Assembly (NCBI RefSeq): GCF_024213555.1
Contig: NZ_JANAVO010000001.1
Coordinates: 2,418,001 to 2,482,000, forward strand
Length of the DNA: 64,000 nt
From: Allokutzneria sp. A3M-2-11 16
GTDB lineage: Bacteria; Actinomycetota; Actinomycetes; Mycobacteriales; Pseudonocardiaceae
Direction: 5' to 3'
Below, one piece after another: positions 6,464-14,796 of the stretch (the stretch's first letter is position 1; each line of letters starts with the position of its first letter). The position numbers and the translations under genes are program-made. The notes below the pieces were generated by a model, which did no database searches, had not been told where the DNA came from, and was given only the letters and a program-made list of their open reading frames with translations.

Positions 6464-9273
6464 CGGAGCTGGGGTTCCGGGTGCTGGGCCCGGTGGAGAT
6501 CAGCACCGGGCGCGAGGTCGTCCAGGTCGGCAGCCGCGGCGCGCGCACGCTGCTGGCCGTGCTGCTGCTGGAGGTCAACCAGGTCGTCTCGGTCGCCCAC
6601 ATCGAGGACGTGCTGTGGGAGCACCACCCGCCGTCGACCGGGCGCACGATCATGCAGAGCTACGTCTCCCGGCTGCGCAAGCTGTTCGCCGAGATCGCCC
6701 CGGGTGGCGAGGTGGAGATCATCACGCGGCCGCCCGGCTATCTGCTGCGCGCCGATCCGGACCTGATCGACGTGCACCGCGTGCAGTCGATGATCTCCGG
6801 CGTCGGTGAGCTGGACGCGCAGCGGCGGGCCAGGGTGCTCAGCGAGGCCCTGTCGCTGTGGCGCGGGCAGGCGCTGGCGGACCTGCCGTCCGAGCGCCTG
6901 CGCACCGGGGTGGCCGCCGATCTCGAAGAGTTCCGGTTGGGGCTGCTGGAAGACCGCATCGACGCCGACCTGGAGCTGGGGCGGCACGCGGAACTGCTCG
7001 GCGAGCTCTCGGGACTGCTCGCGCGGCAACCGTTCCGCGAGCGGATGATCGGCCAGCTGATGATCGCGATGCACCGCTGCGGCCAGCGCGCCGAGGCCAT
7101 CGGCACCTACCTGCGCTACCGCAGGCTGCTCGCGGACGAGCTGGGCGTCGACCCGGGGACGAAGCTGCGCGACCTCTACGCGAGCCTGCTGCGCGACGAC
7201 CAGGAGGTCCAGGCGAAGGGCGCGCAGACGCCCGCGCGCAACACCACCACCGTGCTCCGCCCGGCCCAACTGCCGCCCGAGCCAGCCGGATTCGCCGCGC
7301 GGGAGGGCGAACTGTCCTGGATGGACAGTCTGCTCGGCGACCGGGCGGGCTCGGCGCCGCGGGTCGCGCTCGTCGTCGGCAACGGCGGCATGGGCAAGAG
7401 CGCGCTCACCGTGAGCTGGGCGCGCCGCGTCGCGGACCGCTTCCCGGACGGCCAGCTCTACGCGTCGCTGCGCGGCTTCGACCCCGAGCGCCCGCCGGTC
7501 GAGCCCGCCGAGGTGCTGCGCCAGTTCCTGGTGGCACTGGGGATCGCGCCCGCCGGTGTGCCGGTGGACTTCGACGAGCGGGTCGCGCTGTACCGCTCGC
7601 TGCTCGCCGACCGCCGGGTGCTGGTGCTGCTCGACGACGCGCGCGACGCCGATCAGGTGCGGGACCTGCTGCCGGTCGCCTCCGGCTCGCTCGCCCTGGT
7701 CGCCAGCAGGCGGCGCCTCGGCGGGCTCGCGGTCTCCGCCGCGGCGCGCGTGCTCACCCTGGACGCCTTGCCCACCAACGATTCCGTGCGCATCCTGGCA
7801 GGCGCGCTCGGCGAGGACCGGATCGAGGACCCCGACGACCTGCGGCGGCTGGCCGAGCTGTGCGGGGGCCTGCCGCTGGCGTTGCGGATCGTGGCGGCGC
7901 GGCTCGCGGTCAACCCGAACCGCTCGGTCGCCACCGTGGTCGCCGAGCTGACCGACGAACAGCAACGGCTCGGCGCGCTCGGCACCGAGGACGACGACAT
8001 CTCCGTGCGCGGCGCCTTCGACATGACCTTCCACAGCCTCGACGAGCCGCACGCGCGCTTCTTCCGGCTGCTCGGGGTGCCACCGGGACCGGACGTCACC
8101 CCGCACCTGGCCTCGGTGCTCGCCGGGGTGGACATCGCGACCGCCCGCCGCCGCCTGCGCGCGCTCGCCGCGGCGCACCTGATCACCGAGCACCGCGCCG
8201 ACCGCTTCAGCATGCACGACCTGACCCGGCTCTACGCGCGGTCGCTCGCGCGCGCCGAGCTGCCGCCCGCCGATCGCATCGATGCCGAGAACCGGGTCGT
8301 CGACCACTACCTCACCGGCCTGGACCACACGCGGCGCGCGCTGCGGCCGACCTTCACCGGGCCGCACTACGCCGCCGAGCGCCCGGAGCTGGTCCCCGCC
8401 GACGTGGTCGACCGCAGGACCGCGATGGGCTGGCTGGACGACGAGTGGCCGAACCTGGTGGCACTGCTGCGTTTCACCCACACCACCGGCCGGTTCGAGG
8501 CGACCTGGACGGCGACCCACATGCTCAGCGCGTACCTGTTCGCCCGCTGCCCGTGGGAGGAGTGGTTCGAGTTCACCGAGCTCGGCGTCGACGCGGCGCG
8601 GCGGCTGGGGGACCGCTCCGCCGAGGTGCGGATGCTGAACACGGCGGGCCTGGCCTACCGCAACAGCGAGCAGAACGAGCTGTCCATGTCCTACTACCTG
8701 CGGGGCTACCGGCTCGCGGAGGAGATCGGCGACCCGCACCACGTCGCGCTGATCGCGACCAACATGGTGCCGGGCCTGTTCGAGCGCGGGGAGACCGAGG
8801 AGGCGGAGCGCTACTGCCGCCTCAGCGTCCAGCTGTCCCGGCGGACCGACGACCTGTTCGTGCTCCCGCTGGCGCTGACCAACCTCGGCGAGATCTGCAA
8901 GCGCAAGGGCGAGCACCAGCAGGCGCTCGAGCACTTCCAGGAGGTCCTCGCGCTGCACCAGCGGATGGAGAACTTCGACCGCATCGGCATGGCCTGGCTC
9001 AACCTCGGCCAGGTCAGCGAGGCCATGGGCGAGCTCGACGCCGCGGAGCGCTACCTCCAGGACGCCGCGCGGGACACGGCCGCCGCCGACTCGGTGCTGC
9101 TGGAGGCGTGGTCCTGCCAGAGCCTCGGCCGGGTGCTGCGGTTGCGCGGCGAGCTGGACGAGGCCGCGACGGTGCTGACCCGGGCACTGGAGCTCTTCGG
9201 CAGGCTCGGGCTCAGCTCGGCCGAGGACGTGCGCGCTGAACTGGCCAAACTGACCGCTGAACGAGCCGTTTAG
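6460..9273 (+). CDS. SARP/AfsR-like regulator with NB-ARC and TPR domains (second copy)
   Basis: A 937-residue paralogue of the preceding gene with the same domain order: winged helix (about 5-97), BTAD (about 100-245), NB-ARC with Walker A GNGGMGKS (307-314) and VLVLLDDARD, then TPR repeats. Long stretches are near identical to the first copy, for example VALYRSLLA and FPDGQL, so the pair arose by tandem duplication. The GTG at 6460 overlaps the first gene's TGA, so both proteins are probably made together. The DNA-recognition helices differ moderately (GRTIMQSYVSRLRKLF versus ARTIIQGYVSKLRKLL). Their targets cannot be read from the window. Confidence 0.9.
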   Translation: MTELGFRVLGPVEISTGREVVQVGSRGARTLLAVLLLEVNQVVSVAHIEDVLWEHHPPSTGRTIMQSYVSRLRKLFAEIAPGGEVEIITRPPGYLLRADPDLIDVHRVQSMISGVGELDAQRRARVLSEALSLWRGQALADLPSERLRTGVAADLEEFRLGLLEDRIDADLELGRHAELLGELSGLLARQPFRERMIGQLMIAMHRCGQRAEAIGTYLRYRRLLADELGVDPGTKLRDLYASLLRDDQEVQAKGAQTPARNTTTVLRPAQLPPEPAGFAAREGELSWMDSLLGDRAGSAPRVALVVGNGGMGKSALTVSWARRVADRFPDGQLYASLRGFDPERPPVEPAEVLRQFLVALGIAPAGVPVDFDERVALYRSLLADRRVLVLLDDARDADQVRDLLPVASGSLALVASRRRLGGLAVSAAARVLTLDALPTNDSVRILAGALGEDRIEDPDDLRRLAELCGGLPLALRIVAARLAVNPNRSVATVVAELTDEQQRLGALGTEDDDISVRGAFDMTFHSLDEPHARFFRLLGVPPGPDVTPHLASVLAGVDIATARRRLRALAAAHLITEHRADRFSMHDLTRLYARSLARAELPPADRIDAENRVVDHYLTGLDHTRRALRPTFTGPHYAAERPELVPADVVDRRTAMGWLDDEWPNLVALLRFTHTTGRFEATWTATHMLSAYLFARCPWEEWFEFTELGVDAARRLGDRSAEVRMLNTAGLAYRNSEQNELSMSYYLRGYRLAEEIGDPHHVALIATNMVPGLFERGETEEAERYCRLSVQLSRRTDDLFVLPLALTNLGEICKRKGEHQQALEHFQEVLALHQRMENFDRIGMAWLNLGQVSEAMGELDAAERYLQDAARDTAAADSVLLEAWSCQSLGRVLRLRGELDEAATVLTRALELFGRLGLSSAEDVRAELAKLTAERAV

Positions 9274-9401
9274 CGATCGTTTAGCGTCCCGCCCGAGCGG
9301 CCTGGCAACCTAGGTATCGACGTCGTTTGGTTCGCGCTGGATCGGCGTCACGGGTGGTCCTGGGGGAAACCTTCGTGAAGGTCATGATCATCCGCTTTGT
9401 C

Positions 9402-9435
9402 TCGGCCGGCACCCGCGTCCCCGGGTGCCGGCCGA
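9402..9435. terminator. Perfect hairpin between the SARP pair and the hemerythrin gene
   Basis: A 14-bp perfect stem (9402-9415 with 9422-9435) and a 6-nt loop lie 129 bp after the second SARP stop and 41 bp before the next start. No T-tract follows. It could terminate the SARP transcript or form the 5' leader of the hemerythrin-like message. Confidence 0.6.
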
Positions 9436-9475
9436 TGGCAGTTTCACCGGCGTCCTGCCGAGGTATCTCCTGGTC

Positions 9476-9979
9476 ATGGCCAATGACGTCGTAGAACTCA
9501 TCCTCGCCGACCACCGCCGCTTCGAGGAGCTCTTCCGCGATCTCCGCAACCGCGACAACGACCGCGACAAGCTCCTCGGCGAGCTGGCCGCCCTGCTCGT
9601 CGCGCACGCCGAGGCCGAGGAGGGCGAGGTCTACCCGGCGCTCAAGCGCTTCCGGAAGGTCGACGACGAGGAGGTCGACCACGGCGCGGAGGAACACGCC
9701 GAGGGCCACCAGGCGCTGCTCGCGCTGATGGAGGTCGGCGACGCCTCGTCGGAGGAGTGGGAGGACAAGCTGGAGGAGCTGGTCCAGGCGCTCAACCACC
9801 ACGTCGACGAGGAGGAGCGGACCATCCTCAACGACGCCCGCGACGCGGTGCCCGCACAGCGCAGGGCGGAGCTCGGCGCCGAGTTCGTCCGCGTGCGCCA
9901 GGAGCGGCTGGACGCCGACTGCGGCTCGATCGAGCACGTGCGCGAACTGGTGAAGGCCACCGAACACCGCGTCGACTGA
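9476..9979 (+). CDS. Hemerythrin-like HHE domain protein
   Basis: A 167-residue cytoplasmic four-helix protein with the spaced histidines and glutamates expected of a di-iron HHE domain: ILADHRRFEELF near the N-terminus, HAEAEEGEVYPAL, EEHAEGHQALL and LNHHVDEEERTIL. Such proteins bind O2, NO or iron and are linked to oxidative or nitrosative stress; the exact role here is unknown. The ATG at 9476 is the first start giving the family N-terminus. The protein is strikingly acidic. It stands alone between a hairpin (9402-9435) and a large inverted repeat (9993-10055). Confidence 0.85.
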   Translation: MANDVVELILADHRRFEELFRDLRNRDNDRDKLLGELAALLVAHAEAEEGEVYPALKRFRKVDDEEVDHGAEEHAEGHQALLALMEVGDASSEEWEDKLEELVQALNHHVDEEERTILNDARDAVPAQRRAELGAEFVRVRQERLDADCGSIEHVRELVKATEHRVD

Positions 9980-9992
9980 GGTCCGCCATTTT

Positions 9993-10055
9993 CCCGTTTC
10001 GTACTCTTAACGGGGTTTGGAGCGCTCTAAACAACGGTGAAGAGTACGAAACGGG
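9993..10055. repeat. Nested inverted repeat upstream of the ABC exporter operon
   Basis: Outer arms CCCGTTTCGTACTCTT (9993-10008) and its exact complement (10040-10055) enclose a second, imperfect palindrome, GTTTGGAGCGCTCTAAAC (10015-10032). It lies just after the hemerythrin stop and about 145 bp before the ABC ATPase start. It could be a terminator, a double operator or a structured leader; I cannot decide from sequence. Confidence 0.75.
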
Positions 10056-10097
10056 GTTCTCCAGCCACGTCGGCCGAGGATGTGCGGGGGCGGACGA

Positions 10098-10136
10098 GTG
10101 GTAGCACCGTAGCAGGTTCGGGGTGGTAGCACGGTA
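10098..10136 (+). promoter_or_regulatory. Tandem GTGGTAGCAC motifs upstream of the ABC ATPase
   Basis: Two near-identical 14-mers, GTGGTAGCACCGTA (10098-10111) and GTGGTAGCACGGTA (10123-10136), start 25 bp apart, 64-102 bp before the ATPase start. The second shares the 16-mer GGGGTGGTAGCACGGT with a site at 13852-13867 upstream of the VanZ-like gene. This is a candidate operator for a shared regulator. Confidence 0.45.
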
Positions 10137-10199
10137 TCGATGAGCTCCGCGTACACCGAGGATGGCTTGTGACGGCCTGATCGGTGTTTGAGGAGAATG

Positions 10200-11066
10200 A
10201 TGACCGAGGTAGCGATCGCCACCAGGGAACTGGGCAGGCGATACGGTCGCAAATGGGGTTTGCGCGGCTGTTCGCTGAGCATTCCGGCCGGGCGCGTGGT
10301 CGGCCTTGTCGGGCCCAACGGCGCGGGAAAGTCAACGCTCATGAACATGATGGTCGGCCTGTTGCGGCCGACCGAGGGCGAGTTGGAGCTGCTCGGTGAG
10401 CGCGTCGGGCCGAACACCGTGCTCGACCGGGTCGCCTACATCGACCAGGAGCACTCGCTCTACCGCACCTTCAAGGTGCGCGAGATGCTGAAGGCCGGGC
10501 GGAAGCTCAACACCCGCTGGTCGCAACGGATCGCCGAAGATCGCCTGCGGGCGCGGGGAATTCCCTTGGACCGCAAGGTCGGCGAGCTCTCCGGCGGCCA
10601 GCGAGCCCAGGTCGCGCTGGCCGTCGCGCTGGCGACCACGCCGGACCTGCTGATCCTCGACGAACCCGTGGCGAGCCTGGACCCGTTGGCGCGCAAGGAG
10701 ATGATGGCCGCGCTGATGTCGGCGAAGGCCGAGACGGGCTGCACGATCGTGCTGTCCTCGCACGTGGTCTCCGAACTGGAGCGGCTGTGCGACCACCTGG
10801 TCGTGCTCGACCACGGTCGGCTCCGGTTGTCCGGCGACATCAACGAGTTGCTCAACGAACACCGCCTGCTGGTGGGCCCCGCCGCCACCGCCGCTGCGGT
10901 CGCCGCCGGGCAGGACGTGGTGCACCACGATGAAGGTTCCCTTCTGGTGCGCGGAGTTCGGCCGATCCACGATCCACAGTGGAGGGTTGAGCCGGTCGAC
11001 CTGGAGACGCTGGTCATGCAGTACCTGTCGATGGCCTACCGGCCCGTGCGGGAGACCGTGTCATGA
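10200..11066 (+). CDS. ABC exporter ATP-binding protein
   Basis: A 288-residue ATPase of the drug/lantibiotic exporter type, working with the two membrane proteins that follow. Walker A GPNGAGKST is at about residues 38-46, the signature LSGGQ at 130-134, Walker B LLILDEP at 150-156 and the H-loop in SSHVVSELE. I prefer ATG 10200, 4 nt after AGGAG; ATG 10197 is adjacent and TTG 10188 would overlap the ribosome site. The TGA overlaps the next ATG (ATGA). Streptomyces homologues are often next to a GntR/YtrA regulator gene, but none is seen here. Confidence 0.9.
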   Translation: MTEVAIATRELGRRYGRKWGLRGCSLSIPAGRVVGLVGPNGAGKSTLMNMMVGLLRPTEGELELLGERVGPNTVLDRVAYIDQEHSLYRTFKVREMLKAGRKLNTRWSQRIAEDRLRARGIPLDRKVGELSGGQRAQVALAVALATTPDLLILDEPVASLDPLARKEMMAALMSAKAETGCTIVLSSHVVSELERLCDHLVVLDHGRLRLSGDINELLNEHRLLVGPAATAAAVAAGQDVVHHDEGSLLVRGVRPIHDPQWRVEPVDLETLVMQYLSMAYRPVRETVS

Positions 11067-11767
11067 CGTGGGTGGCCTGGCGGCAGCACCGCTGGGTGTT
11101 CGCGGGGATCGCGGCCATGTTCGCGGTGCTCAGCGCGCTCTTCCTGATCGCTGAGGCCAGCGGCAACGGTTCGGTCCTGACCTGGTCCGGCACCGTGATC
11201 GGCGGGTTCCCGGGTTTCCTGCGCTCCTACGAGGAGCTGAACAACGGCTTCGCTCCGCTGCCGATCCTGGTCGGCATGCTCGCCGGGGCGCCACTGCTCG
11301 CCGGTGAGCTGGAGCACGGCACCCACCGCTACTCCTGGACCCAGGGCGTATCGCGAAACCGTTGGCTCGTAACCAAAACGCTCATGATTGGCGCTGTGGT
11401 CACGGTGTTCAGCGCCGCGTACGCCTCGGTGCACACGCGGTGGTACCAGCCCTACGCGGCCCAGGGCGGCTGGTTCATGATCGCCAGTCAGGGTTCGCTC
11501 GCGTTGCCCGCCGCCTGCCTGTTCACCTTCGCGCTCGGCACCGCAGCGGGTGCGCTGCTCGGCCGAGTCGTTCCCGCGATGGCCACGGTCGTCGTCGGAC
11601 ATCTCGCGGTGCTCGTGGTGGAGCGCGCCTTCGTGCGGCGGAACCACCTGCTGGGCGAAGCTCCCGATTTCTGGACCTACCAGGCCATCCAGCTGGGCCT
11701 CTACGCCGGGCTCGCCGCGTGCTGCCTCGCGGTCTCCTTTCTGGCTGTGCGAAACAAGTTCTCCTGA
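11063..11767 (+). CDS. ABC exporter membrane subunit 1
   Basis: A 234-residue integral membrane protein with about six hydrophobic segments. It opens MTWVAWRQHRWVF, the WRQHR start typical of this actinobacterial permease family, and later has LEHGTHRYSWTQGVSR. It should form the channel with the ATPase at 10200 and the second permease at 11786. The ATG overlaps the ATPase stop, so it is translationally coupled. The substrate is unknown; related systems export peptides or drugs. Confidence 0.87.
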   Translation: MTWVAWRQHRWVFAGIAAMFAVLSALFLIAEASGNGSVLTWSGTVIGGFPGFLRSYEELNNGFAPLPILVGMLAGAPLLAGELEHGTHRYSWTQGVSRNRWLVTKTLMIGAVVTVFSAAYASVHTRWYQPYAAQGGWFMIASQGSLALPAACLFTFALGTAAGALLGRVVPAMATVVVGHLAVLVVERAFVRRNHLLGEAPDFWTYQAIQLGLYAGLAACCLAVSFLAVRNKFS

Positions 11768-11785
11768 TACCCGAGAGGTTCTTCC

Positions 11786-12706
11786 ATGCTGTGGATGGCC
11801 TGGCGGCAACATCGGCTCGCCGTCTTTTCGGTCGCCGTCGCCTTCAGCGGTGCCGCCGCCTTCTTTTTCTTGCTGGGCAACAGGATGCGTGCCGCGCTTC
11901 CCGCCGACGTCCTGCCGAACTGCTTCTCCGTGGCCAGCGGTCCGGAGTGCGACGGCTGGGCGCGGGTCGTGAACGAGACGCTGAACCTGTCAGTGCTGCT
12001 GCCCGTGCTCGCCATCGCCGCCGGGGTCTTCCTCGGTGCTCCTTTGCTGGCAAGGGAAATGGAACAGCGCACCCACCGATACGCGTGGACGCAGGGGGTC
12101 TCCCGGTTGCGTTGGTTGAACACCAAGCTGGTCATGCTCGGTGCCACCGTGCTGCTCCTCAGCACCGCGGTCTCGGCGGCGCACATGTGGTGGTACGCCC
12201 CGGCTGCCAAGACCGAGGGGCTGTTCGACGCCTTCGGGATGACGGCCCCGGTGTTTCCCGCGGTGTGCCTGTTCGCGTTCCTGCTCGGCGTCTTCATGGG
12301 CGCGCTGTTCAAGCGGGTTCTTACCGCGATCACGTTGACCACAGCCGGTTTCCTCGCGTGCCTGGTCCCCGTGCAGACCATCTTCCGGACGCGGTACCTC
12401 CCCGCTGTCGACGGCCAGTACGCGGAGGCCCGCGGCGGGTGGGTGATGGACTTCCTCTACACCGACGGTTCCGGCACGTACACGCTGTTCAGCGCGCTGC
12501 AGAAGGCCGGGCTCAGCGGCTCGGGCACGTCCTTCGGTTCGAAGGAGATCGGCCAGCTGAAGGCGCTGGGCTTCCGCGAGTTCGTCAGCTACCAGCCCGC
12601 CGACAGGTTCTGGACCTTCCAGCTCATCGAGGCCGGGATCTTCACCGGCCTCGCCGCCGTCTGCGTCGCGCTCACCTTTTACTTGGTGCGCACCAGGTTG
12701 GCGTAG
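11786..12706 (+). CDS. ABC exporter membrane subunit 2
   Basis: A 306-residue membrane protein homologous to the preceding permease: it also begins WMAWRQHR and carries MEQRTHRYAWTQGVSRLRW. About six transmembrane segments are visible plus a larger extracytoplasmic loop in the second half (about residues 205-275). A GAGAGG site precedes the ATG. The two permeases probably form a heterodimer driven by the ATPase. Its last 28 bp overlap the 3' end of the opposing VanZ-like gene, an unusual tail-to-tail overlap. Confidence 0.87.
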   Translation: MLWMAWRQHRLAVFSVAVAFSGAAAFFFLLGNRMRAALPADVLPNCFSVASGPECDGWARVVNETLNLSVLLPVLAIAAGVFLGAPLLAREMEQRTHRYAWTQGVSRLRWLNTKLVMLGATVLLLSTAVSAAHMWWYAPAAKTEGLFDAFGMTAPVFPAVCLFAFLLGVFMGALFKRVLTAITLTTAGFLACLVPVQTIFRTRYLPAVDGQYAEARGGWVMDFLYTDGSGTYTLFSALQKAGLSGSGTSFGSKEIGQLKALGFREFVSYQPADRFWTFQLIEAGIFTGLAAVCVALTFYLVRTRLA

Positions 12707-13767
12707 TTCGCCCGGTCCGGGACACAGCGGACCCCGGCGATCCTGTCGTGCCACCCCCGTTGGTCCCTGCGGGCCACGGGGGCGAGCAGGAAGAGCGTGA
12801 ACGCGGCTCCCGCGATGAGCACTGCGACCAGCATCGGCTGCATCTGCTGGACGGGGCCGAAAACCTCGGTCAGGGTGTCGGAACCCACTGTCCTGCCGAC
12901 GAGCATCAGCGTGAAGAAACCCAGCGCCAGCAGGGCTAGCAGGCCGAGTGGACCGAAGACCTCGCGCACCACAAGGCGAAGGCACGTCGCGGGTGTGCCG
13001 TCGACCTGGCGCACGCGGAACTTCAGCAGCCTGCCCGCCGGGGTGTACCCGTCGGCCAGCAAGGGCGTGACGACGCGGATCAACGCGAAGACGATGAGGA
13101 ACGCCCACTCCGTCACCCCGACGAACGACACCACGATTCCCAGTAAAACCACGTCGAGCCCGTACGCGAGGACCTGCGTCGGCAGCCCGACCGCGTCGAG
13201 CTGGGCCAGGACCTCCTTGGCGGGCAACACCTTCGGCACGATCACCGCGGCCGGGGCGATCAGTCCGCCGAGGGTGGCGCCCAGCGTGTTGGCCATCAGG
13301 TCGTCGACGTCGAAGAGCCGGTAGGGGCAGGGGTAGATGCCGAGGTTGCCGGTGACCTGGATGATCTCCACGACCAGTGAGGCGAGGAACCCGGCCAGGA
13401 GCACCCAGCGCAGCTGGAGCCCGTAGGCCTTGCGCAGCAACACACCCAGCGGCAGGAACAGCGCGACGTTGAACGCGAAGGACAGCAACGGGAACGTCTC
13501 AGGGAGTTCGGCGATGAAGTGGAACGGCACCCATTGCGTCGTCTGCCGACCGTCGCACACGCTGGACAGCGACGGGAACGGCATGAACACCAAGGCGAGC
13601 AGAACGAGGCCGTACAGCAGCGTCGCGTAGAGGACGAACGAGCGGCGCGGCTCCACCCGGCCGTACCGGAAATAGTGGAAGACGACCACCGGGACCACGA
13701 GAGCGATACCCGTGATCAGGAAGTGGAACAGCCCGGCCTCGATGTTCTGCATATGTTCGGGGAGCAC
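12679..13767 (-). CDS. VanZ-like membrane protein fused to an RDD domain
   Basis: A 362-residue polytopic membrane protein. The N-terminal half is VanZ-like, with FNVALFLPLGVLL, then VEIIQVTG and the RLFDVDDLMANTLGATLGG block. The C-terminal half resembles an RDD domain (GYTPAGRLLKFRVRQVDG, ending in a WHDRIAGV segment). VanZ confers low-level teicoplanin resistance in enterococci, but most homologues have no proven role, so no resistance is claimed. The start is GTG 13767 or ATG 13752; neither has a clear ribosome site. It converges on the ABC exporter genes with a 28-bp overlap. Confidence 0.85.
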   Translation of the reverse strand: MLPEHMQNIEAGLFHFLITGIALVVPVVVFHYFRYGRVEPRRSFVLYATLLYGLVLLALVFMPFPSLSSVCDGRQTTQWVPFHFIAELPETFPLLSFAFNVALFLPLGVLLRKAYGLQLRWVLLAGFLASLVVEIIQVTGNLGIYPCPYRLFDVDDLMANTLGATLGGLIAPAAVIVPKVLPAKEVLAQLDAVGLPTQVLAYGLDVVLLGIVVSFVGVTEWAFLIVFALIRVVTPLLADGYTPAGRLLKFRVRQVDGTPATCLRLVVREVFGPLGLLALLALGFFTLMLVGRTVGSDTLTEVFGPVQQMQPMLVAVLIAGAAFTLFLLAPVARRDQRGWHDRIAGVRCVPDRANYANLVRTK

Positions 13768-13851
13768 GATTGCGCGACGTTAGCGACGGTGATCATGCTC
13801 GGCAATTTCTTCGGTGTCGCGCGAAAAGATCTGCTCAACGCGCCGTGCATT

Positions 13852-13868
13852 GGGGTGGTAGCACGGTG
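13852..13868 (+). promoter_or_regulatory. Third copy of the GTGGTAGCAC motif
   Basis: The 16-mer GGGGTGGTAGCACGGT is identical to 10120-10135 and lies about 85 bp upstream of the VanZ-like start (that gene is on the minus strand). The ABC exporter and the VanZ gene are therefore bracketed by the same motif. Confidence 0.4.
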
Positions 13869-13876
13869 GCGGAAAC

Positions 13877-13914
13877 GAAAAGCCCGTGTCCCGCACCGAG
13901 GACGCGGGCTTTTC
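13877..13914 (-). terminator. Terminator of the SGNH hydrolase gene
   Basis: Arms GAAAAGCCCGTGTC (13877-13890) and GACGCGGGCTTTTC (13901-13914) pair with one mismatch around a 10-nt loop. Read on the minus strand the stem ends in TTTTCGTTTCC just past the SGNH stop, as expected of an intrinsic terminator. Confidence 0.8.
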
Positions 13915-13923
13915 CGTCGGAGT

Positions 13924-14694
13924 TCACCGGTCCGAATCGACCAGCTCGATCAGTTCCGGCCTTTTCGGCTGGAGGTTGTCGCCCGTCGAGACGCCGCGAA
14001 TGGTTCTGCCGAGCCACGGCACCAGGTGCGCGCGCGCCCAGTGCAGGTCGCCACGGCGCTGGGTCACCCACGTCAGGGGCGGCTCCTCCGGCAGCGGGAG
14101 GGCCCAGTCCTCCTCCACCGGGACGCCGAGGACCTCGCAGGTCCGCAACGCCACCCGGTGGTGGCCCTCCGGCGTCAGGTGCAGCCGGTCCTCGCTCCAC
14201 ATGCGACGGTCCTGGAGGACGCGCATCGACCACAGGTCGACCACGCGGCAGTCGTACCGGTCGGCGATCGCACGCAGGTGCGCGTTGTAGGTGGCGACCT
14301 TGCCGCGCACGCGGCGCAGCACCGGCGTGTCCCGGGTGTCGAAGCCGGTGAAGATCACCACCTCGCTGCCCCCCGCGCGCAGCTCGCTGACCGCGCTCTC
14401 GTACAGCTCGGCCAGCGAGTCCGGGTCGGCGGACGGCATGATCAGGTCGTTGCCGCCACCGCAGAAGGTCACCAGATCGGGGTGCAGCGTGCCGACCAGG
14501 GGGACCTGCTCGGCCACGATCTCGCCGAGCAGCTTGCCGCGGATGGCGACGTTCGCGTACCGCAGGCCAGGGTTGATGGCGGCTATCCGCTCCGCCGTGC
14601 GGTCGGCCCAGCCCCGGAACTGTCCGTTGGGTCCTGGGTCGTCCAGACCCTCGGTGAAGGAGTCACCAATAGCGACAAACGAGCCCCACTGCAC
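13924..14694 (-). CDS. SGNH/GDSL-family hydrolase
   Basis: A 256-residue esterase/lipase-like enzyme. Block I is AIGDSFTEG with nucleophile Ser12, block III is GGGND (Asn82) and block V is EDRLHL with Asp169 and His172, so the catalytic set is complete. There is no signal peptide, so it is probably cytoplasmic. Actinomycetes have several such proteins, often annotated as GDSL lipases, and the substrate is not known. The GTG start at 14694 has AGGGAGGG about 6 nt upstream. It is downstream of the csn-like operon but separated by 102 bp and may be transcribed separately. Confidence 0.88.
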   Translation of the reverse strand: MQWGSFVAIGDSFTEGLDDPGPNGQFRGWADRTAERIAAINPGLRYANVAIRGKLLGEIVAEQVPLVGTLHPDLVTFCGGGNDLIMPSADPDSLAELYESAVSELRAGGSEVVIFTGFDTRDTPVLRRVRGKVATYNAHLRAIADRYDCRVVDLWSMRVLQDRRMWSEDRLHLTPEGHHRVALRTCEVLGVPVEEDWALPLPEEPPLTWVTQRRGDLHWARAHLVPWLGRTIRGVSTGDNLQPKRPELIELVDSDR

Positions 14695-14796
14695 GACGTC
14701 CCTCCCTGCCCCCGGCTGTCCTACACCGTCTTCACCCGCCCACCGTAACTTGACACACCGTCAGATAACCTGCGCGACCCCCCGATGCGGGCACCG

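Noticed and set aside
6001-8958. A 985-codon minus-strand open frame across the second SARP gene
   Set aside because: Same shadow composition, and it even spans the junction of two real genes.
3638-9273. Calling a secondary-metabolite cluster from the SARP genes
   Set aside because: No PKS, NRPS, terpene, RiPP or tailoring genes lie nearby; only regulators are present.
11362-12939. A 525-codon plus-strand frame over the permease genes
   Set aside because: It is out of frame with two clear membrane proteins, is Arg-rich and has no hydrophobic pattern.
12679-13767. Calling glycopeptide resistance from the VanZ-like gene
   Set aside because: No vanHAX or vanRS genes are present, and VanZ-like domains occur in many unrelated membrane proteins.
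14695-14796. TTGACA (about 14750) as a promoter between the SGNH and kinase genes
   Set aside because: It points on the plus strand into the 3' end of an opposing gene and lacks a matching -10 element.
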